64,000 nt of DNA, taken from assembly GCF_017883985.1 (NCBI RefSeq), contig NZ_PRDG01000001.1, positions 44,122 to 108,121 on the forward strand. Direction: 5' to 3'. Source of the DNA: Streptococcus oricebi. Its GTDB lineage: Bacteria; Bacillota; Bacilli; Lactobacillales; Streptococcaceae. The position numbers and the translations under genes were made by a program. The notes beneath the pieces are model-generated. The model did not search any database. It was not told the DNA's origin and saw nothing but the letters and a program-made list of their open reading frames with translations. Shown in pieces: positions 44,374 through 52,459 of the stretch (within the stretch, counting starts at the first letter, position 1; every line of letters begins with the position of its first letter).

Positions 44374-45837
44374 TCATTCCTTTACTTGCTCTGCTACCTT
44401 CTCTTTCCTATCTCTTTTTGCGAGGAGGGGCAGGATTGCTCCTAGAGCTACTAAGATAATGGGGGTTAAGATATTAGTCAAGAGAGAGAAATGCCAGGCA
44501 GCTGGATTGGCTGCGTAGTCTTCCTTGGGTACCATTCCCATAATGCAGGCAAAGGCGGTAAAGATGAAACACCAAGCCCCCACAAGAAAGCCTAATTTGG
44601 GATTTTTGATAAACTTATATTCAACATTTTGGTACTTCTTCCAGGCCTTATTTAGTAGCATGTAGGCAAAGAATACCCAGAGATAACGCATAGGCATGAC
44701 AATCGAATTTAGATTGGTCATCCATTTGACTAGGCCATCAATTTCCTGAATACCAAAAATTGGTAGGATGATGAGGAAGCTAACCAGAATACCGGTCAAA
44801 ATGTAGCCATTGACCAGGACCCCTTTTTGATTTCTTTTGCGCAGCCAAGCAGGGATAAATTGGGCGTCGGCATTGCTGAGCAAGATTTGTAGAGGAGCAT
44901 CGATTGAAAAGGCTAGGGCTGCAATTTGCCCTACCATATTGGTCAAGGCGTAAATAATCATCAAAAGATTGCCTAAACCATAGTAGTTCCCTAATTTTTG
45001 AAAGGCTAGATAGGCCCCATTACGCATCAAATCTTGTGGAATATTCTGACTATCAAAAAGCATGCCCATGGCATAAGAGCCTAAGACAGCACAGATACCG
45101 ACCATAACTGCTAGGGCAATCATTCCCTTAGGGAACTCCTTGGCTGGATTGCGGGTTTGATTAACATAGGGAGAGATTTTCTCCGCTCCACCAACTGCAA
45201 ATACCAAAAGGGAAATGGTCGTGAAATACTTAAAGTCAAATTTTGGTAGGTAGGTCGATAGCTGGTCCATGTGAGGGGTAGCCAGCTGCAAGTCTGCTTT
45301 TATCATGGGTGCTCCTACTGCCAAGAGGATAAAGAGAAGGGACATGATAAACATAGCACTACCTGCCAAGCCGCCAATGACCTTCAAGGTGGTTAGTCCC
45401 TTGGTTGATAGATAGAGAAAGGCAGCAAAAATCACCAAACTCAAAAGTACGATGACTGGCATAGACAGACCATCTAGAAAGCGACCATTGCCCTGGAGGG
45501 CCCAGCCCAAGGGAATCAAGACTCCTTGTGGTTTTTGAGCCAGATAGGGAATGTGGACTACCCAGTAGGTCCAGGCAGCAAAGTAGGCAATCCGCTTACC
45601 ACTGGTATGCTCAACCCAGTCACTCACCCCACTGCCACTTTCCTTAAAAGCCGATCCCAATTGGCCGACAATCAAGGCATAAGGCACAAAATAAATAGCA
45701 AGGATTAAAATCCAAGAGACAATAACCGAGATACCCTGTTGGGCATAGTTATTGACGACATTTCCCAGTCCCCAGACCATGTTAAAGGCAATGAGCCCTA
45801 CCATAATCCAGGTTAACTGTTTCTGACTTTTATTCAT
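44374..45837 (-). CDS. APC-family amino acid permease, glutamate:GABA antiporter-like
   Basis: This 487-residue, 12-helix transporter begins KQLTWIMVGLIAFNMVWGLGNVVNNYAQQG and has the internal motif GGAEKISPYVNQTRNPAKEFPKG, as in YjeM/GadC-like members of the amino acid-polyamine-organocation family. The C-terminal cytoplasmic tail is charged (LLAKRDRKEKVAEQVKE). It lies 120 nt behind the RocB-like peptidase gene and has its own promoter overlapped by a cre site. The pairing suggests uptake or exchange of a substrate or product of the peptidase. Its C-terminal half also exists as a decayed copy at 41.9-42.4 kb. Confidence 0.88.
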   Translation of the reverse strand: MNKSQKQLTWIMVGLIAFNMVWGLGNVVNNYAQQGISVIVSWILILAIYFVPYALIVGQLGSAFKESGSGVSDWVEHTSGKRIAYFAAWTYWVVHIPYLAQKPQGVLIPLGWALQGNGRFLDGLSMPVIVLLSLVIFAAFLYLSTKGLTTLKVIGGLAGSAMFIMSLLFILLAVGAPMIKADLQLATPHMDQLSTYLPKFDFKYFTTISLLVFAVGGAEKISPYVNQTRNPAKEFPKGMIALAVMVGICAVLGSYAMGMLFDSQNIPQDLMRNGAYLAFQKLGNYYGLGNLLMIIYALTNMVGQIAALAFSIDAPLQILLSNADAQFIPAWLRKRNQKGVLVNGYILTGILVSFLIILPIFGIQEIDGLVKWMTNLNSIVMPMRYLWVFFAYMLLNKAWKKYQNVEYKFIKNPKLGFLVGAWCFIFTAFACIMGMVPKEDYAANPAAWHFSLLTNILTPIILVALGAILPLLAKRDRKEKVAEQVKE

Positions 45838-45902
45838 AAGCAGTCACCTTTCTATAAAAAAGTAAATCCTCCCCCAAAATTCACTCGATATTTCTATCTA
45901 TT

Positions 45903-45931
45903 ATTATAGCCTTTATCTAGATTTTTGTAAA
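45903..45931 (-). promoter_or_regulatory. Promoter of the APC permease gene
   Basis: On the minus strand TTTACA (45926-45931), 17 bp, and TATAAT (45903-45908), giving a leader of about 60 nt. Confidence 0.8.
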
Positions 45932-45939
45932 CGTTTTCT
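45925..45939. promoter_or_regulatory. CcpA cre site over the permease -35 box
   Basis: TTGTAAACGTTTTCT matches the cre consensus wtGnAAnCGnwnnCw at every fixed position and covers the -35 hexamer. Strong catabolite repression is predicted. Confidence 0.75.
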
Positions 45940-45957
45940 AGAAAAGTTAGACAACTA

Positions 45958-47580
45958 TCAAGTATCTAAACCAGACTTAATTTGCTCGATATTTTCCAGT
46001 AAATAGAGCAGAAAGTTCGGAATAGTCTCTAGCATATCCTTTTTATAAACTCTCTCGCTAATCTGATGTAGGTCCTTACCCCAAGGGCCTAGATTGACCG
46101 CTGGAATCTGCAAGGCTGCAATCTGCTCAAAGTCAATATGGTATAAATCCGCTGGAAGGGCCAGACTAGCCATTAGGTCTTGGTAGACTTCAAGGGGTTG
46201 GTCTAGGGCACAATAAGAAAGATCACAAATCCCCATAAAATACTCTTCAAGCTTAACTTCCTGCTCCTCTTGAGCCAAAAAATTCTCATAGAGCTTGATA
46301 AAGGCCTCAATATTAATGGGAGCCTCCTGGAGCTTACGACAAGATAAGGAAGGATAGTAAGGAGGGGCCAGAGCTAGGATAACCAAGGCCTCCTTTTCCT
46401 GGTAAAAATCTAGGAGTCTTTGAATCTTAAAAATAGTAATCTCCTGGTAGGACTGCCCCTGCCTCCAGGCCTCACGAGCCATCGAATCAAGTTCTTCCTT
46501 GACACTTGTAAACCCTTCTTTTTCTTGGCATTCTGCTAGGAGCTCCTGGTAGCTTAAAAGGCGGGGCCTCTCAATCTGCTTCTTTTCTCCCCAGGCCTGC
46601 TGCAAAGTTTGGAGTTGATTATAAAAATCATCAATAGCTTCCTCAATCAAATCTTTAAGGCTAGTAAGCAAATCAGCCGGGCTTCGTTTGAGATAGAGGA
46701 GGCTGAGACAGGCAGCAGCATGAAGAACGGTCGAAACATCATAATTATCCTTGAGGTCACGCATATAGGACCAGGAAGGCAAGGGTGCCTGAACTCCCAG
46801 AGCCTGATCAGCCAAGGCTGGGTTCAAATCCAATTTCTCAACAATGCGGCTAAGTAGGGAAATTGCATTGACACCTGTCAATGGCTCTTTCATATGGGAT
46901 AGAATCCCTTGGGTCAAAAGGACTGGCAAAATCTTGCCGACAGTCCCGATATGGAGGACCTTCTCTTGATCCGAATTGCTCTCAAAAGGTTCTGAATCAA
47001 TGGCGAGCAGGTAGTTAAGCCTGTACTTATCCTTTAATTCTAGCAGTAGGCCAGTTGCTGCTCGCATGCCTTGAGAATAACTCTCCTCATCAGGAACTGA
47101 AAGATAAAGAAGATTGACTTTACGCTTGTCCAACTGGCTATACTCTGCTAGAACCCCTAACTGGAGGGCTAGGGCGGCCTTCATATCACAGGAACCGCGA
47201 CCGAAATACCAATCTTGGGAGGCAATATCGGCCAAGACTGTCGGATCCTTACTAGTGGCTGCAAGGGCTACTTGCAATTTGTCGTGATCAAAGGCTAAGT
47301 GCTTGAGCGAACCAAAGTCTTCGATATCCACCGTATCATGATGGTGAAAAAGAATAACTGTATCAGCTCCACCATTTTGGACCAGGGCCCAGTTGAGACT
47401 GCGACCTAAAACATCATCTGCTAAAGCGTAGCGACCACAGAGGTCTGGCCGCTCCTTAAAGTAGGGCAGGCTCCGTAACTTTCGGTCAATAAAGGCCTCA
47501 ATATCGCCTTCTGATTCCGTATGACTAAAGCTTTTGATGGCCATACTTTCTTTAAATATTTTTAAAATAGTTTCTTTCAT
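45958..47580 (-). CDS. M20-family peptidase, RocB-like
   Basis: This is a zinc-dependent amidohydrolase/peptidase of 540 residues in the RocB group, which is linked to arginine use in bacilli but whose reaction is not proven. Metal and catalytic motifs are visible: VILFHHHDTVDIEDF (first His and Asp, about 78-92), GRGSCDMKAALALQLGVLAEY (bridging Asp, about 128-148) and SVPDEESYSQGMRAATG (catalytic Glu pair). The long insert and C-terminal extension separate RocB from DapE/ArgE types. The ATG at 47578-47580 is preferred; an in-frame TTG lies two codons earlier. It precedes the APC permease on the same strand. Confidence 0.88.
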   Translation of the reverse strand: MKETILKIFKESMAIKSFSHTESEGDIEAFIDRKLRSLPYFKERPDLCGRYALADDVLGRSLNWALVQNGGADTVILFHHHDTVDIEDFGSLKHLAFDHDKLQVALAATSKDPTVLADIASQDWYFGRGSCDMKAALALQLGVLAEYSQLDKRKVNLLYLSVPDEESYSQGMRAATGLLLELKDKYRLNYLLAIDSEPFESNSDQEKVLHIGTVGKILPVLLTQGILSHMKEPLTGVNAISLLSRIVEKLDLNPALADQALGVQAPLPSWSYMRDLKDNYDVSTVLHAAACLSLLYLKRSPADLLTSLKDLIEEAIDDFYNQLQTLQQAWGEKKQIERPRLLSYQELLAECQEKEGFTSVKEELDSMAREAWRQGQSYQEITIFKIQRLLDFYQEKEALVILALAPPYYPSLSCRKLQEAPINIEAFIKLYENFLAQEEQEVKLEEYFMGICDLSYCALDQPLEVYQDLMASLALPADLYHIDFEQIAALQIPAVNLGPWGKDLHQISERVYKKDMLETIPNFLLYLLENIEQIKSGLDT

Positions 47581-47720
47581 GGACAACTCTTTTCATATTA
47601 TCTAAATAGTGGGATAGAGCCTAACTATAAAATACTTGGACAACCGAGGCTAGAAAACTTTCAAAAACGTATAGGCTAATACAGCCGCCAACTTGCAAAA
47701 GTTAGGGTCGACTAGCAGAA

Positions 47721-47765
47721 AACAGTGAAATCTATCTAGCTTGTCGCCTCAAGAATTTCACTGTT
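47721..47765 (-). terminator. Probable terminator of the X-prolyl peptidase gene
   Basis: AACAGTGAAAT (47721-47731) and ATTTCACTGTT (47755-47765) form an 11 bp stem with a 23 nt loop, followed on the minus strand by TTC. It is 28 nt past the stop. Confidence 0.6.
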
Positions 47766-47793
47766 TCAGACTTCTAGTCAAGGATGATTAGCC

Positions 47794-50715
47794 TTAACAA
47801 TCCTCTTTTTTTCTAGAAAAGTTCAAGCCTAGACTGGCTGCTATAGCTAGGGCCGCCAACCAGAAGACATTTGAGTTTTCTTTGGTTCCAGTCTTTGGTA
47901 ATTGAGCACCTTGAGCTGGAGAATTGCCGAGCCAGCTTTGTCCCACTCCAAGTTTGATTACTTGAGGGGTTTCTGGACTTTGCTCCAGTCTTTCTGGTCT
48001 GCTGCTTCCAGGATCCTCTTCCTTGGTCTGGTTCATCTCCTCAGGCAGGTAGCTGAGATAGCCAGCGTTTAGGGCCAAGGAGTCCTCAACGATTGGAATA
48101 AGGGCCTTGATAGAATCGGTCTTAAAGGTCACCTCATAATGACTATCAATAGTTAAATCAGTCGGATCGTAGGTATTAAGGACCAGGGCTAGCTTATGTC
48201 CCTTGCGGACCTGATAGACATTGGGTTGGAGATACATGGTATAGTCATGAAACTCTCCTGGCTTAGGCTCAATGCTCTGACGAGAACTTGCGGAAGCATA
48301 ACCAGAGCCTGGATTAGCTAGGTTGAGCCAACCTTTGGCAATCACCTTGTATTTACTTGGATTGGTAGCAAAGGTTTTGATGTCTAGATTTTCCAGATTG
48401 CTGCCCATCCAGAAAGCTCCCTTCTGACCATTAGCCTCTACTGCTCCCGTTCCTACAACGGAGAAGTCCTCATCAGCAAGGTCAACCAACATGGCATTGA
48501 CTTGGAAATTGCTGCCTTGTCCCTTGGCTAGAGCTGCCCTAAACTGGACAGGAATATTCCCTTTAATCGTGATATCCTTAGGAACTTGGACCACATAGGT
48601 GGCATTGGCACTAGATGACTGATGACTGACAGCCTGATTACGGTTGGTGCGAGGGTCGCTGATACCAGCTTTTTCATAATCGCTACTAATCGTTACCTCC
48701 TGATCCTTGGACTGGGCTGATAAGGTCAAGCGATTCTTAGACTCCCAGCTATCATAGCTAGTCCACTTGCTTGGATCATAGTTGTTCTGAGCCAGAACTG
48801 CTGGCAAATCTTCAGCTTGATTGTCCACATCATAGAGATAGTGGGACAGCCAAGTATTGAGTAAATCATAGAAATCCTGGCCATTAGCCTTGATGCCATA
48901 GCCCAAGGACATCTTGGCCGGATAGATATGGTCTCCTTGGTGCAGGTACATTTTGACCTTCTGACCGGCCTTTTTAAGAGCCTCATACATGAGCTCGAAA
49001 TGCTTGGTTTTGACATTGTCATCATTAAGACCATGAACCAAGAGGGCGCTGGTTTTCAGCTTATTAGGAGCATCAAGTGTATAGTCACGCTCCTGCCAAA
49101 CATCACTGTAATGATGGCCATGAGCTGCCTGGTCCTTGTTTAATTGGTTGATGTAGTCTGCATACTTGCCCTGAATGGCATTCCAATCATCGGGGTCAAG
49201 AATACGGGAAGCGACATATAAGGACAACCAGGATAAGTCGCTAAAAGGCGGATTGCTAAAGGCGCTTCCTTGGCTGTTAAAATAGTCATACCAGCTAGCA
49301 ATTCCAGCAGCAGGAACGATGGTCTTAAGTCCTTCTACTCCCGTTGCCGCTACGCCAAAGGTTGTTGTCCCAGCCCAGGAAAGACCTGTCATTCCTACCT
49401 TACCATTAGCCCAGTCTGCCTTGATTTGGATATTGTCTGTCTTATTGGTATAGGCAACACGCTTGCCATTGATCCATTCAATAATATTTTTAAAGGCCGC
49501 AATTTCAAGGTCAGAACCAGTCGTATTAAAACCTTCTGACCCCTTGGTACCTAGACCAGCACTGCTGACAAAGGCATAACCTCGAACTAGGAAGTAATCA
49601 TACCAGGTCAAATCCTCATAGTCATATAGGTACTCCCAAGGACTATAGTAGTACCAGTCAGAGGCCTTGGCTTCCTTGGCCGCCTCAATTGTTGTCTTAC
49701 TGCCCAAAGGGGTACGCTTGGCTGGCGGATTTTTTCTAACCTCCTCCAAATCATAGGGACCACTACTTTGCATACCTAGCTTTTCTAAGGTCACATAGTC
49801 TTCATTCAGGGTACCTGCAACATAGGGACGAGCCTCAAAAATGGTCGAAGCCTTGAAATCTCCTTGGGCAACAGCCTTAGGTAGCTGGACCAGGGTTTTG
49901 ACCAAATCCCGCTTGCCATCACCGTCTAGGTCATAGTCGGTTTCCACATAAACAGTAAAGCGGACAATATCACTATTCTCATAGGAATAATCCTCGTCCT
50001 TGTCTTTTTGACCACTACTATAAGGGAAGATAGGCTGGGCCCGACCATTGAGAAAGAGCGGAGCCTTTTTATCTGCCCGATAGGCCTGATAGAGCTTTTG
50101 GGCAATGCTATACATGGCTTGGGCCTGACTGGCATCTACTGGCTGACTTAAATCCTGATCAGGACTAATCATCCCCAGACTTCTAGCAAAATTCAAGTAA
50201 TCTTCTTGAGAGCTACCCAACTGTTCCTTTTTAAGGGCTGCCCAATCTAGGAGCTGGTAAACAGCTTCTTGAACGCTCAAGACTTGATCAGATAAGCCAT
50301 CGCTAGCCTGACCGGTGTAGCCAGCCAAATCCTTGGCCGATAAACCAGCCGGAGCTGTCGCTAAGACACTGGCCTCTTTTATAGCGGGACGATTGGGCTC
50401 AGAAGGCAAGCCTTCTTGCTCTTTTTCCGCCTGAGGCTGAACTTCAGACCTGACCTTCTCCTGGTCCTCATTTTTAGGGTCCTGGCTTGGTTCCAAGGGC
50501 TGGACAGGCTCCTTAGAGATTTGGTTCTCCTGGCTCTGGTCTGGACTAGGATTTGTTTGGACTATCAGCCCACTAGAGGCTGCCAGGTCAGCTGGCTCAG
50601 ACTCGACATTCTCTGTCTGGGCCTTGACTTCCTCAGCCTGGACCACCTGGGCCAGAACCATTGGTGCCAATAAGAGACTCGGCAAAAGGACGGTTAGTAG
50701 TTTTTTCTTTTTCAT
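47794..50715 (-). CDS. Cell-wall-anchored X-prolyl dipeptidyl peptidase (S15) with LPXTG
   Basis: This enzyme removes X-Pro dipeptides from peptide N-termini outside the cell. The 973-residue product has a signal peptide (MKKKKLLTVLLPSLLLAPMV, cleaved near AEEV), a Pro/Glu-rich spacer (about 30-120), an N-terminal helical domain, the alpha/beta-hydrolase core with nucleophile GLSWAGT, Asp in VHGLNDDN and His in LHQGDHIYP, a C-terminal beta domain, and a sortase anchor (LPKTG, hydrophobic run, SRKKEDC). The intracellular streptococcal PepX lacks signal and anchor, so this is the surface form. The ATG at 50713-50715 follows GGAAG at 8 nt; the frame's earlier start at 50763 would put charged residues before the signal. 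Confidence 0.93.
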   Translation of the reverse strand: MKKKKLLTVLLPSLLLAPMVLAQVVQAEEVKAQTENVESEPADLAASSGLIVQTNPSPDQSQENQISKEPVQPLEPSQDPKNEDQEKVRSEVQPQAEKEQEGLPSEPNRPAIKEASVLATAPAGLSAKDLAGYTGQASDGLSDQVLSVQEAVYQLLDWAALKKEQLGSSQEDYLNFARSLGMISPDQDLSQPVDASQAQAMYSIAQKLYQAYRADKKAPLFLNGRAQPIFPYSSGQKDKDEDYSYENSDIVRFTVYVETDYDLDGDGKRDLVKTLVQLPKAVAQGDFKASTIFEARPYVAGTLNEDYVTLEKLGMQSSGPYDLEEVRKNPPAKRTPLGSKTTIEAAKEAKASDWYYYSPWEYLYDYEDLTWYDYFLVRGYAFVSSAGLGTKGSEGFNTTGSDLEIAAFKNIIEWINGKRVAYTNKTDNIQIKADWANGKVGMTGLSWAGTTTFGVAATGVEGLKTIVPAAGIASWYDYFNSQGSAFSNPPFSDLSWLSLYVASRILDPDDWNAIQGKYADYINQLNKDQAAHGHHYSDVWQERDYTLDAPNKLKTSALLVHGLNDDNVKTKHFELMYEALKKAGQKVKMYLHQGDHIYPAKMSLGYGIKANGQDFYDLLNTWLSHYLYDVDNQAEDLPAVLAQNNYDPSKWTSYDSWESKNRLTLSAQSKDQEVTISSDYEKAGISDPRTNRNQAVSHQSSSANATYVVQVPKDITIKGNIPVQFRAALAKGQGSNFQVNAMLVDLADEDFSVVGTGAVEANGQKGAFWMGSNLENLDIKTFATNPSKYKVIAKGWLNLANPGSGYASASSRQSIEPKPGEFHDYTMYLQPNVYQVRKGHKLALVLNTYDPTDLTIDSHYEVTFKTDSIKALIPIVEDSLALNAGYLSYLPEEMNQTKEEDPGSSRPERLEQSPETPQVIKLGVGQSWLGNSPAQGAQLPKTGTKENSNVFWLAALAIAASLGLNFSRKKEDC

Positions 50716-50769
50716 CAGAAAACTTCCTTTTCTATTTTTCTTAGCCTTTTTAGGAAAGCTCACGCATCT

Positions 50770-50798
50770 ATTATATAATTAAAGCGCTTCCAATTCAA
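50770..50798 (-). promoter_or_regulatory. Promoter of the X-prolyl peptidase gene with cre-like spacer
   Basis: On the minus strand TTGAAT (50793-50798), 17 bp, and TATAAT (50770-50775). The spacer holds TTAAAGCGCTTCCA on the plus strand (50779-50792), one mismatch from TGNNANCGNTNNCA. Confidence 0.7.
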
Positions 50799-50801
50799 GG
50801 T

Positions 50802-50816
50802 TTATTTTAGAAAATT
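50802..50816. promoter_or_regulatory. CodY-like box upstream of the X-prolyl peptidase promoter
   Basis: On the minus strand AATTTTCTAAAATAA fits the CodY consensus AATTTTCWGAAAATT at 13 of 15 positions. It lies just upstream of the -35 box. This sort of site is common by chance in AT-rich DNA. Confidence 0.45.
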
Positions 50817-50965
50817 ATGAAAAAAAAGAAAAATTTCTTTTCTTTAACAAGAAAAGAGAAAAATATCCAAGGTCTTATTCATTTAAAAGAATAAAATTTC
50901 AACCTTTTCTTTTTAAAAATATTTTAATTTCATATATGATAATGACCTTTAAAGGGGGATATAAA

Positions 50966-50974
50966 TGGTATAAT
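50966..50974 (+). promoter_or_regulatory. Extended -10 promoter of the small peptide locus
   Basis: TGGTATAAT is an extended -10 box with no recognisable -35. Transcription would start near 50981. Confidence 0.6.
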
Positions 50975-51133
50975 TTAAATGAATAGTGGCTGAGATAGTT
51001 ACGTTCACCATTTATATCGTACGAATCTTGTTTTCTCCCCCCTTTTTCAAAGCAAGGTTCAAGATACTTAGGTAGAAAGTAAGATTATCCCTGGATAGTC
51101 TTACTTTCTAGTGCATGAATAAGGAGGTAATTT
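50975..51133 (+). ncRNA. Structured leader with C-rich loop before the small ORF
   Basis: About 150 nt of RNA before the start codon contain CTTGTTTT/AAAGCAAG (about 51027-51056) enclosing the C-rich loop CTCCCCCC, and a long hairpin AGAAAGTAAGA/TCTTACTTTCT (51074-51109, with an inner TATCC/GGATA). The plus-strand DNA ATATAAATGGT (50959-50969) also pairs with ACCATTTATAT (51007-51017), but most of the first arm is upstream of the predicted transcript. C-rich loops of this type often bind ribosome sites. Function is unknown. Confidence 0.5.
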
Positions 51134-51217
51134 ATGTTTGCTTTTATTGACTTCTTCACCTTCAGAGGATACTCAGGTGAGGGAATGTTGGGCTTTATCC
51201 ATGTTCCTGCCTGTTAA
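51134..51217 (+). CDS. 27-residue small peptide, convergent with rgg
   Basis: ATG at 51134-51136 follows the consensus site AAGGAGG at 7 nt. The peptide begins MFAFIDFFTFRGYSG and ends GFIHVPAC before TAA. It is hydrophobic at its N-terminus, has a Gly/Ser-rich centre (RGYSGEGMLG) and a single C-terminal Cys. It has its own promoter, structured leader and terminator. It is tail to tail with rgg, 141 nt apart. I do not recognise a family. It could be a pheromone precursor, a regulatory peptide, a small toxin or the coding part of a dual-function RNA. Confidence 0.6.
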   Translation: MFAFIDFFTFRGYSGEGMLGFIHVPAC

Positions 51218-51233
51218 GAATATTATATAAGTT

Positions 51234-51313
51234 AAAAATCCTTCTATGTTAAAATATAGAAGGATTTTTAATGGTTCTATATTTTAACATAGAAGGATTT
51301 TTAATGGTTCTAT
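51234..51313. terminator. Terminator with tandem duplication after the small peptide gene
   Basis: AAAAATCCTTCTAT and ATAGAAGGATTTTT (51234-51247 with 51256-51269) make a 14 bp stem. A 24 bp unit (51257-51280) is repeated at 51290-51313 with a 33 bp period, giving a second 3' arm. It serves both the small gene and rgg. Confidence 0.85.
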
Positions 51314-51358
51314 TTCTAGGCGCTGGGAAAAATAAGCATACTTGGCAAAGGTGGCCAA

Positions 51359-52237
51359 CTACTTTTCCTCAACTTCTTGATTGATAAACTGCTCCAGACT
51401 TAAGCGTAGGTGCTGGGCTAAAATGGGGTTGCCGATTTCTTCCACCTTTTGAATATAGTCCTGGAGAGTCCTTAGTTTCTCCTCATTGGCATCCTGGACA
51501 TAGTCAACTAGTAATTTTAGAAAGTTGAGGCTGCTGGCGACAAACATATCCTGAAAAGTCAAAGAAGCTTCTAAAATTTTGGTAAAATAGTCCACTTGCT
51601 CAAACAAGCCCCTTTCAATCAGAGCCATAATCAGATTTAAAAAGGTCATCTTAGCAGTGTTTTGATGGCTGGGAAGGGCGTGATAGAGCTTGTCACGCTC
51701 GACAAAGGTCTTACCCAAAAAGATTAAATCACGATCGCTCAAAAGTGAAAGGGTATTGGCAAAAAGATAGAGTTCATACTCAGTCCACTCCTCAATATCG
51801 TAGAGATAGGTTGTCAGCTGGTCTACCTCCTCTTGGGGAATGCTAAAGTCCTTGTCTAGAGAATAGATACTTTCCTTGATGACTAGTTGATTGAGCTGGT
51901 CATAAAGGAGGGGCCTATCTTTTTCTTGGCAATAATCCTCCAAGAGCCTCTTGAGTCCAGCAATATCCTGCTGGGAGCGTAAAAGGCCAGTTTTCTGGCT
52001 CAATTTAAAGAAATCTCTCTGCTCATAGTTATTGAAGGCATGACCAAACTCAGCAAAGCTCATCTGAATACCAGAGATAGCAGCAAAAAGCTTGTCTGCT
52101 GATAGCATAGACTGACCATTTTCAAACTTGGAAAGCTGAGAAATAGATATATGCTCATTGGCGACATCTTTCAGCTTTACCTTTCTAGCTAGACGGAGAT
52201 CCTTATAAAGTTCCCCAAGTTCCATTAAATTTCCCAT
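51359..52237 (-). CDS. Rgg/GadR/MutR-family transcriptional regulator
   Basis: Rgg proteins are helix-turn-helix regulators with a C-terminal repeat domain that binds peptide pheromones. The 292-residue protein has an N-terminal HTH (about residues 10-65, DLRLARKVKLKDVANEHISISQLSKFENGQS) and an all-helical remainder with TPR-like repeats. The ATG at 52237 sits 6 nt after GGAG; a second Met four codons in is possible. No canonical shp gene is next to it. The 27-residue peptide gene faces its 3' end and is the obvious candidate partner. Confidence 0.9.
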   Translation of the reverse strand: MGNLMELGELYKDLRLARKVKLKDVANEHISISQLSKFENGQSMLSADKLFAAISGIQMSFAEFGHAFNNYEQRDFFKLSQKTGLLRSQQDIAGLKRLLEDYCQEKDRPLLYDQLNQLVIKESIYSLDKDFSIPQEEVDQLTTYLYDIEEWTEYELYLFANTLSLLSDRDLIFLGKTFVERDKLYHALPSHQNTAKMTFLNLIMALIERGLFEQVDYFTKILEASLTFQDMFVASSLNFLKLLVDYVQDANEEKLRTLQDYIQKVEEIGNPILAQHLRLSLEQFINQEVEEK

Positions 52238-52350
52238 TCTTCTCTCCTTTAATGAACATTGTTTACTTACTCAGACATTAAACCTATTAGGATAATTCCT
52301 AGGCCCAAACTCTTTTTTGCAGATGTAATTTTTCACTACTTAGCAAGAAA

Positions 52351-52383
52351 AAAAGTGTAGGTGCTAGAACCCCCTACACTTTT
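52351..52383 (-). terminator. Terminator of the GST gene
   Basis: AAAAGTGTAGG and CCTACACTTT pair around an 11 nt loop and are followed on the minus strand by a T-run, 75 nt past the GST stop. Confidence 0.8.
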
Positions 52384-52459
52384 CCTTGTCTAATATAAAC
52401 TAGTTTAGCATATTTTTCTTAAAATGTCTCCCTTTTACAGGAAAAAGTGTCCCATATCT

